Shown piece by piece: positions 59,982 to 64,000 of a DNA stretch of 64,000 bases. Each line of letters opens with the position of its first letter. Position 1 is the stretch's first letter. The notes beneath the pieces were generated by a model. It was given only the letters and a program-made list of their open reading frames with translations, was not told where the DNA came from and ran no database searches. The DNA is from Lentzea waywayandensis (GTDB lineage: Bacteria; Actinomycetota; Actinomycetes; Mycobacteriales; Pseudonocardiaceae). The stretch lies in contig NZ_FOYL01000016.1 of NCBI RefSeq assembly GCF_900115955.1, positions 1 to 64,000 of the forward strand, in the 5' to 3' direction. Made by a program: the position numbers and the translations under genes.

Positions 59982-60176
59982 TTCACCCGGCCGGTCGGTG
60001 CCTCTGCACGACAGGCTGTAGGCGGCATTGTGAGTGTCACAACACGCTCAGGCAAGGGGCCAGCAGCGCGCTCAACTGATCATTAAATCAAGGCCCGTTC
60101 GAGTGGATTCAGGCATCCACCCGGTTAGCCGATCTTCGCTCTCAACTGTGAAAATCTGGGCACAATCTCTACTAAG

Positions 60177-60194
60177 GGTGGTCTTCAGACCACC
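60177..60194. promoter_or_regulatory. perfect dyad upstream of the FtsK-type operon
   Basis: GGTGGTCT-TC-AGACCACC is a perfect 8-bp inverted repeat, 26 bases upstream of the first small gene. It could be an operator or a 5'-leader hairpin. The region before it (59982-60176) is AT-richer and holds possible -10 elements such as CACAAT, but no clear -35. Confidence 0.45.
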
Positions 60195-60220
60195 TTGTTC
60201 CGGAGGGTTCGGGAGCCGAC

Positions 60221-60481
60221 ATGGCCAGCATCGAAGAGGTCCGTGCCGCAATTGCCCAGGCGATCGACAAGGCGGCTCAAAGCCAGTCCGCCCTCCAACA
60301 GGCGGCTGAGCTCGCCGAGGACGCGCAGCAGCTGCTGACATCGGTCACGCAGGGCTCCGTGCAGGCGGACGTCGAGACGACGAACGCCCAGTTCGCCCAG
60401 GTCGTGTCCGGCGTGAGCGAGCTGCAGAACTACCTCGGCGCCGGCATTTCCGGGGCCGAGGGCATCAACAGCAGGCTTTGA
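60221..60481 (+). CDS. small helical protein, first gene of FtsK-type operon
   Basis: An 86-residue, almost wholly helical protein: MASIEEVRAAIAQAIDKAAQ, then heptad-like ALQQAAELAEDAQQLL. The length recalls WXG100 proteins, but there is no WxG motif and no tryptophan. It resembles small actinobacterial helical proteins of the DUF6244 kind, a tentative match. It shares its opening (MASIxEVRAA) with the next gene, so the two are paralogues. The ATG at 60221 is preceded by GGAGGG about 16 bases away. Confidence 0.78.
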   Translation: MASIEEVRAAIAQAIDKAAQSQSALQQAAELAEDAQQLLTSVTQGSVQADVETTNAQFAQVVSGVSELQNYLGAGISGAEGINSRL

Positions 60482-60732
60482 TGGCGTCCATCGCCGAGGT
60501 TCGTGCCGCGCTCGAGCAGGCGAGCGAGATCCTGCGTGAGTCGTACCGCAACGTGCGATCAGCGCAGGAGGGCCTCGACGAGGCGGTCGCGATCCTCGCC
60601 GAGTCGAGCGAGAACCACCACGAGTCGTTGCTTCCACCGGAGTTCGTGCGTGCGAAGGAAAGATTCCCCGATCAGCTGGAGCTGATGGTGGGAACCCTAG
60701 AGCGCATCCAACGACTCACCGTGGAGCTGTGA
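60481..60732 (+). CDS. second small helical protein
   Basis: An 83-residue helical protein: MASIAEVRAALEQASEILRE, then NVRSAQEGLDEAVAILAESS. It is a diverged paralogue of the previous protein, again without WxG or Trp. A more polar middle (ENHHESLLPPEF) breaks the helix. The ATG overlaps the previous stop by one base (TGATG), and its own stop overlaps the FtsK-type ATPase start in the same way. It may form a heterodimer with the first protein; this is inference. Confidence 0.8.
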   Translation: MASIAEVRAALEQASEILRESYRNVRSAQEGLDEAVAILAESSENHHESLLPPEFVRAKERFPDQLELMVGTLERIQRLTVEL

Positions 60733-63551
60733 TGAGCAGGCGGGACGACCGGCGACAAAGGATCGAAGACGCCTTCGGGGAGTTCCAGCGCGCTGTTTCG
60801 GCCGCGCTGGGCTCGGTGGCACGCGAACACCGGGCGCTCGCCACCGAGCACGCCAAGGACATGTTCGAGTTCACCGTGCGGGGCATGGGCATCGACAAGG
60901 CGTTGCAAGACGTCGCCCTGAAGGACGTGACCTCGTTCCTCACGGTCGACGAGAAGCGCGTGAAGAACCCGCGTCAGGCGCCGCTCTCGATGCCCGAGTT
61001 CGCCGAGCGGCTCGCGCAGATCAAGTACGACTGGGAGCAGTCGTTCCACGAGTGGACGAGTTCGGGTCCCGAGCAGCTGACCGAGCTGGTGAACTCGGTC
61101 GCCGCCGGTCCCGCGTCGTGGCCGCACGAGTCGTGGCTCGGCCACCCCGGCACGCACGACGGCAGCGAGGGCGTGCCCGAGCTGTGGCGGATCGGCACCG
61201 GCGTGGTGACGTCGGCGCCGAAGACCAGGCCGTTCCCCGTCGCGGTGCCGCTACTGGACCAGGCGCACCTGCACATCTCGTCCACTTCGGACACCCGCCA
61301 GCTCGCGGACACGCTGGTGGAGAGCCTGTTGCTGCGGGTCCTGTCGCACTTCCAGCCGGGGCTCGTGCACGTGCACGTGTGGGACGTCGGCCAGCTGACC
61401 GGGTCGTTGCCGGGGCTCTACCCGCTGACCCGCGCGAACCTGCTGACGGTGCACGACCCGGCACGGCTGCACGAGCTGCTGGACGAGCTGTCCGAACACA
61501 TTCGCCAGGTGCACACCAAGGTCTTGGTCGACGGCCATCTGACCGTTCGTGCGGTCAGCGGCGAGGGCCGGCGCACCGAGCCGTGGCGGATCGCCGTGCT
61601 GTTCGGCAACCGCAAGGCGTTGAAGGAAGACCAGCAGCAACAGCTGCAACGCGTGGCGCGCAACGGTTTGGCGTGCGGTGTGCAGCTGTTCATCGTGGAC
61701 ATTCCCATCACGATCAACTCGCCGGTGGAGACGGTGTCGTTGCGCAGCGACGGCACCGCGTTCTGCACCATGACCGGCAAGAACGTGACGGTGACGCTGG
61801 ATCCCGCCCTGCCGCGCACCCTGGTTCCGCGCGCCTGTGCCGCCATCGCGGAGAAGCGCGAGGAACGGCGGTCGCGTCTGGGGTCGTTCGGCGATCTGCT
61901 GCCCGACCGGCCGTGGACGGAGAACTCGTCGGCCGGAGTCATTGCGCCCGTTGGGTTCGACGACGGCGAGCAGGTCTGCGTGCAGCTCGGCGACACTTCG
62001 CCGCACGCGTTGATCGGCGGACCGTCCGGTTCGGGTAAGACGAACTTCCTCTACGCGATGCTCGGTTCGTTGTGCGCGCGCTACTCGCCGGACGAGCTGG
62101 AGCTGTACCTGCTGGACTTCAAGGAAGGCGTGTCGTTCGCGCAGTTCGCGCCGGGCCGCAAGGACCCGTCGTGGCTGCCGCACGCGCGCCTGGTCGGCGT
62201 GAACGTCAACACCGACCGCGAGTTCGGCGTGGCGCTGCTGCGGTACCTGTCCGACGAGATGCGCCGGCGTGCGGACGCGGCCAAGCAGCACGAGGTCACC
62301 AAGCTCCAGGACCTGCGCGCCGAGGACCCGTCCGGGCGCTGGCCGCGGATCGTCGCGGTGATCGACGAGTTCCAGTACCTGTTCGGCGAACGTGATCAGG
62401 TCACCGCCGCCGCGACGCAACTGCTGGAGGACGTGGCACGCCGCGGTCGTTCGCAGGGCATCCACCTCGTGCTGTCCTCGCAGGACGTCTCGGGCATCGA
62501 GGGTTTCTGGGGCAAGTCGGCGATCTTCGAGCAGTTCACCGTCCGCATCGCGCTGCCCAAGGCCCGCCGAGTGCTGGCCGAGCCGCAGAACGACGCCGCC
62601 GTCGAGCTCCCGCGCTGGCACGCGGTGATCAACCACGAGTCGGGTGTCAAGCCCGGCAACGAGATCTGCCGCATCCCGGACTCGACGTCCAAGGGCACCA
62701 TGGACTTCCTGCAGACCGAGCTGTGGCGCCGCGAACCGGGCCAGGCGCCAGGCCTGTTCGACGGCAGCAAGATCCCGCTGATCGACGCGACGCAGGACTT
62801 CCTCGACCTGCGGCCGGGCGAGGCATCGCCTACCGTGCTTCTGGGACAGGTGATCGACGTCGCGGGCAGCGCGGCACGGGTGCGGTTCGCCCGCACACCG
62901 GGTCGCAACATCGCGGTGATCGGTTCCGTGGTCCAGGACGCGGCCGCGGTGCTCGGCGGAGCGGCCGCGTCGCTGGGCAGGCAGCACCGGCCGCACGAGG
63001 CGGTGTTCACGCTGGCCTGCCTGGTCGAGGAGGCGATGCCCTCGGCGTTGCATCTGGCGAAACGCCTGAGCGCCGACGGGCATGATGCCGAGGTGATCGG
63101 CATCAACCGCGTCCGCGACCTGCTGGACGAGACGGCAGCGCGGCTGCAGTCGATCAACACGGGCGAGACCGACGCGCCGCTGAAGCCGCACTACCTGGTG
63201 CTGTACGGCGTGGACGCGGCGCAGACGTTGCTGGAGCAGAAGAACGCGACCACCCGGATGTCCGGTGTGGACAGTCTCCGCACCGTTCTGAAGCACGGCC
63301 CGGAGAACCGCACGCACGTGCTGGGCTGGTGGCGCGGCGTGCAGAGGCTGAAGGCGAGCCTCCCGCCCGGCGTCTACGACGACATCGGCGCCTGGGTGGC
63401 GTTCGACGTCCAGGGCAAGGAACTGCTGTCGCTCGGACCGGAGCAGGTGATGGCGTGGTCGCCGAGACCACGCCGCGGCCTGTTCTTCGACCGGTTCGAG
63501 CACTCGCGACCGCAAGTGATCATCCCGTTCGACACTGGAGAAGCGTCATGA
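60732..63551 (+). CDS. FtsK/SpoIIIE-type ATPase with EccC-like three-module layout
   Basis: A 939-residue cytoplasmic ATPase. Residues 1-180 are helical. A first module (about 180-370) looks like an FtsK-type fold without Walker A. The central module is complete: Walker A GGPSGSGKTNFLYAML with Lys436 and Walker B IVAVIDEFQYLFG with Asp545-Glu546. The third (about 700-930) has an ATPase-like outline (NIAVIGSVVQDAAAVLGGAA) but no GKT. No membrane helix is apparent. The layout recalls EccC of type VII secretion, but a DNA or other substrate is equally possible. ATG at 60732. Confidence 0.87.
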   Translation: MSRRDDRRQRIEDAFGEFQRAVSAALGSVAREHRALATEHAKDMFEFTVRGMGIDKALQDVALKDVTSFLTVDEKRVKNPRQAPLSMPEFAERLAQIKYDWEQSFHEWTSSGPEQLTELVNSVAAGPASWPHESWLGHPGTHDGSEGVPELWRIGTGVVTSAPKTRPFPVAVPLLDQAHLHISSTSDTRQLADTLVESLLLRVLSHFQPGLVHVHVWDVGQLTGSLPGLYPLTRANLLTVHDPARLHELLDELSEHIRQVHTKVLVDGHLTVRAVSGEGRRTEPWRIAVLFGNRKALKEDQQQQLQRVARNGLACGVQLFIVDIPITINSPVETVSLRSDGTAFCTMTGKNVTVTLDPALPRTLVPRACAAIAEKREERRSRLGSFGDLLPDRPWTENSSAGVIAPVGFDDGEQVCVQLGDTSPHALIGGPSGSGKTNFLYAMLGSLCARYSPDELELYLLDFKEGVSFAQFAPGRKDPSWLPHARLVGVNVNTDREFGVALLRYLSDEMRRRADAAKQHEVTKLQDLRAEDPSGRWPRIVAVIDEFQYLFGERDQVTAAATQLLEDVARRGRSQGIHLVLSSQDVSGIEGFWGKSAIFEQFTVRIALPKARRVLAEPQNDAAVELPRWHAVINHESGVKPGNEICRIPDSTSKGTMDFLQTELWRREPGQAPGLFDGSKIPLIDATQDFLDLRPGEASPTVLLGQVIDVAGSAARVRFARTPGRNIAVIGSVVQDAAAVLGGAAASLGRQHRPHEAVFTLACLVEEAMPSALHLAKRLSADGHDAEVIGINRVRDLLDETAARLQSINTGETDAPLKPHYLVLYGVDAAQTLLEQKNATTRMSGVDSLRTVLKHGPENRTHVLGWWRGVQRLKASLPPGVYDDIGAWVAFDVQGKELLSLGPEQVMAWSPRPRRGLFFDRFEHSRPQVIIPFDTGEAS

Positions 63552-63988
63552 ACCCGATGATGACGATGTTCGACCCGGTCCCGTCGCAGCGTCAAAGCGA
63601 GGAGGTGATCGAGGTGCCGACGATCTCCGCGGTTGAGCGCTACAAGGAGATCATCGCCATCGCCACGGACGCGGCTGCCCGCCAGCGCAAGCTGGACGAG
63701 GTGCGGTGCGCCGAGCTCGCCGCGCGGCTCGCGTCGACCCAGCACGAGATCGCCGAGGTGCGCGATCGCGAGCGGGTCGTGCGGATGGGCGCCGCCCTGC
63801 ACTGGGAGGCGGCCGTGGAGCAGCTCTGGAACGAGCGCTGGCTCCAGATGGTCACACCGCCACAGCCCGACGAGTCCGTCCCCCCACGCCCCCAGGGCGA
63901 GTACAACCGCGCGATGGATCTCGCCTACCAGGCGCTGGAGGACTCGCTGGCGAAGCGAACCTTGCTGCGCCGCAAGCAGAAGGACTGA
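63548..63988 (+). CDS. helical protein, fourth gene of the FtsK-type operon
   Basis: A 146-residue protein, mostly helical after a Met-rich start (MNPMMTMFDPVPS). Heptad-like, charged helices include SAVERYKEIIAIATDAAARQ and VRDRERVVRMGAALHWEAAV. Family not recognised. The ATG overlaps the ATPase stop (ATGA), so it is coupled to the ATPase and is probably its partner. The next possible GTG start comes at 63989, directly after its stop, so the operon may run on past the window. Confidence 0.8.
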   Translation: MNPMMTMFDPVPSQRQSEEVIEVPTISAVERYKEIIAIATDAAARQRKLDEVRCAELAARLASTQHEIAEVRDRERVVRMGAALHWEAAVEQLWNERWLQMVTPPQPDESVPPRPQGEYNRAMDLAYQALEDSLAKRTLLRRKQKD

Positions 63989-64000
63989 GTGCGCCGGTTA

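Noticed and set aside
60221..60732. The two small proteins as true WXG100/ESX substrates
   Set aside because: Their size and helical character fit, but neither has WxG, a tryptophan or the C-terminal YxxxD/E signal. Only a looser analogy is kept.
61251..63515. A 754-residue open frame on the - strand opposite the FtsK-type ATPase
   Set aside because: The + strand protein has intact Walker motifs and operon overlaps. The opposite frame has no recognisable domain.
1..64000. CRISPR arrays, insertion sequences, rRNA operons or a large biosynthetic cluster
   Set aside because: No regularly spaced repeats, transposase motifs, rRNA signatures or PKS/NRPS modules were seen. Isolated FkbM, PhzF and methyltransferase genes are not enough to call a cluster.

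Overview
The window is from a high-GC Gram-positive actinobacterium. GTG and TTG starts are common, and many genes overlap at GTGA or ATGA start/stop junctions. The best guess is a Pseudonocardiaceae-type organism (Lentzea, Saccharothrix or Actinosynnema-like). That guess rests on gene content: MprAB/PepD, an iniBAC-type dynamin locus and several c-di-GMP proteins. No phage, insertion sequence, CRISPR array or rRNA was seen; there is one tRNA gene (Arg, CCT). Function calls come from reading motifs and from memory of protein families, not from database searches.

Layout. 1-2.5 kb: a leftward operon of response regulator, histidine kinase, moaB2 and a small protein. 2.7-4.2 kb: the membrane-anchored protease PepD. 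4.3-11.5 kb: a galactoside-use locus, with lacZ-type GH42, a DeoR regulator and galT running leftward, and a sugar-binding lipoprotein with two permeases running rightward. 11.6-14.6 kb: mprA-mprB-lepB. Together these resemble the mycobacterial mprA-mprB-pepD-moaB2 block, split by insertions. 14.6-20.1 kb: TRIC-type membrane protein, nucleotidyltransferase-fold protein, methyltransferase, Eis-like acetyltransferase, 3-hydroxyacyl-CoA dehydrogenase, EthD-like protein and a histidine phosphatase. 20.1-22.4 kb: a divergent zinc-starvation locus with six cysteine-free ribosomal proteins, an Mrf-like COG0523 protein without a P-loop, and a Zur-like dyad between the arms.

22.3-37.9 kb: bluB, a GGDEF protein, an orphan LuxR-type response regulator, a secreted penicillin-acylase family enzyme with a discoidin domain, FkbM methyltransferase, an unknown protein, tRNA-Arg, an SRPBCC protein, a small HExxH protein, two tandem purple acid phosphatase-like proteins (the second missing metal ligands), GNAT, nucleoside hydrolase and an LCP protein. 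38.2-44.6 kb: a membrane-anchored nSTAND NTPase with 14 WD40 repeats, a DUF2165 membrane protein, and a PAS-GGDEF-EAL protein with a degenerate EAL domain. 44.8-52.9 kb: an ini locus, with an IniR-like LuxR regulator and an Hsp70-like protein running leftward and iniB, iniA and iniC running rightward.

52.9-60 kb: GNAT-PhzF fusion, deazaflavin-dependent oxidoreductase, LysR, an NmrA/HxlR divergent pair with a clear operator, a double GGCT-fold protein, a DUF4232 lipoprotein, a degenerate alpha/beta hydrolase and an unknown protein. 60.2-64 kb: a tightly overlapping four-gene operon of two small helical proteins, a 939-residue FtsK/SpoIIIE ATPase with an EccC-like three-module layout, and a helical protein. 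This operon and the ini locus are the best candidates for poorly described systems.
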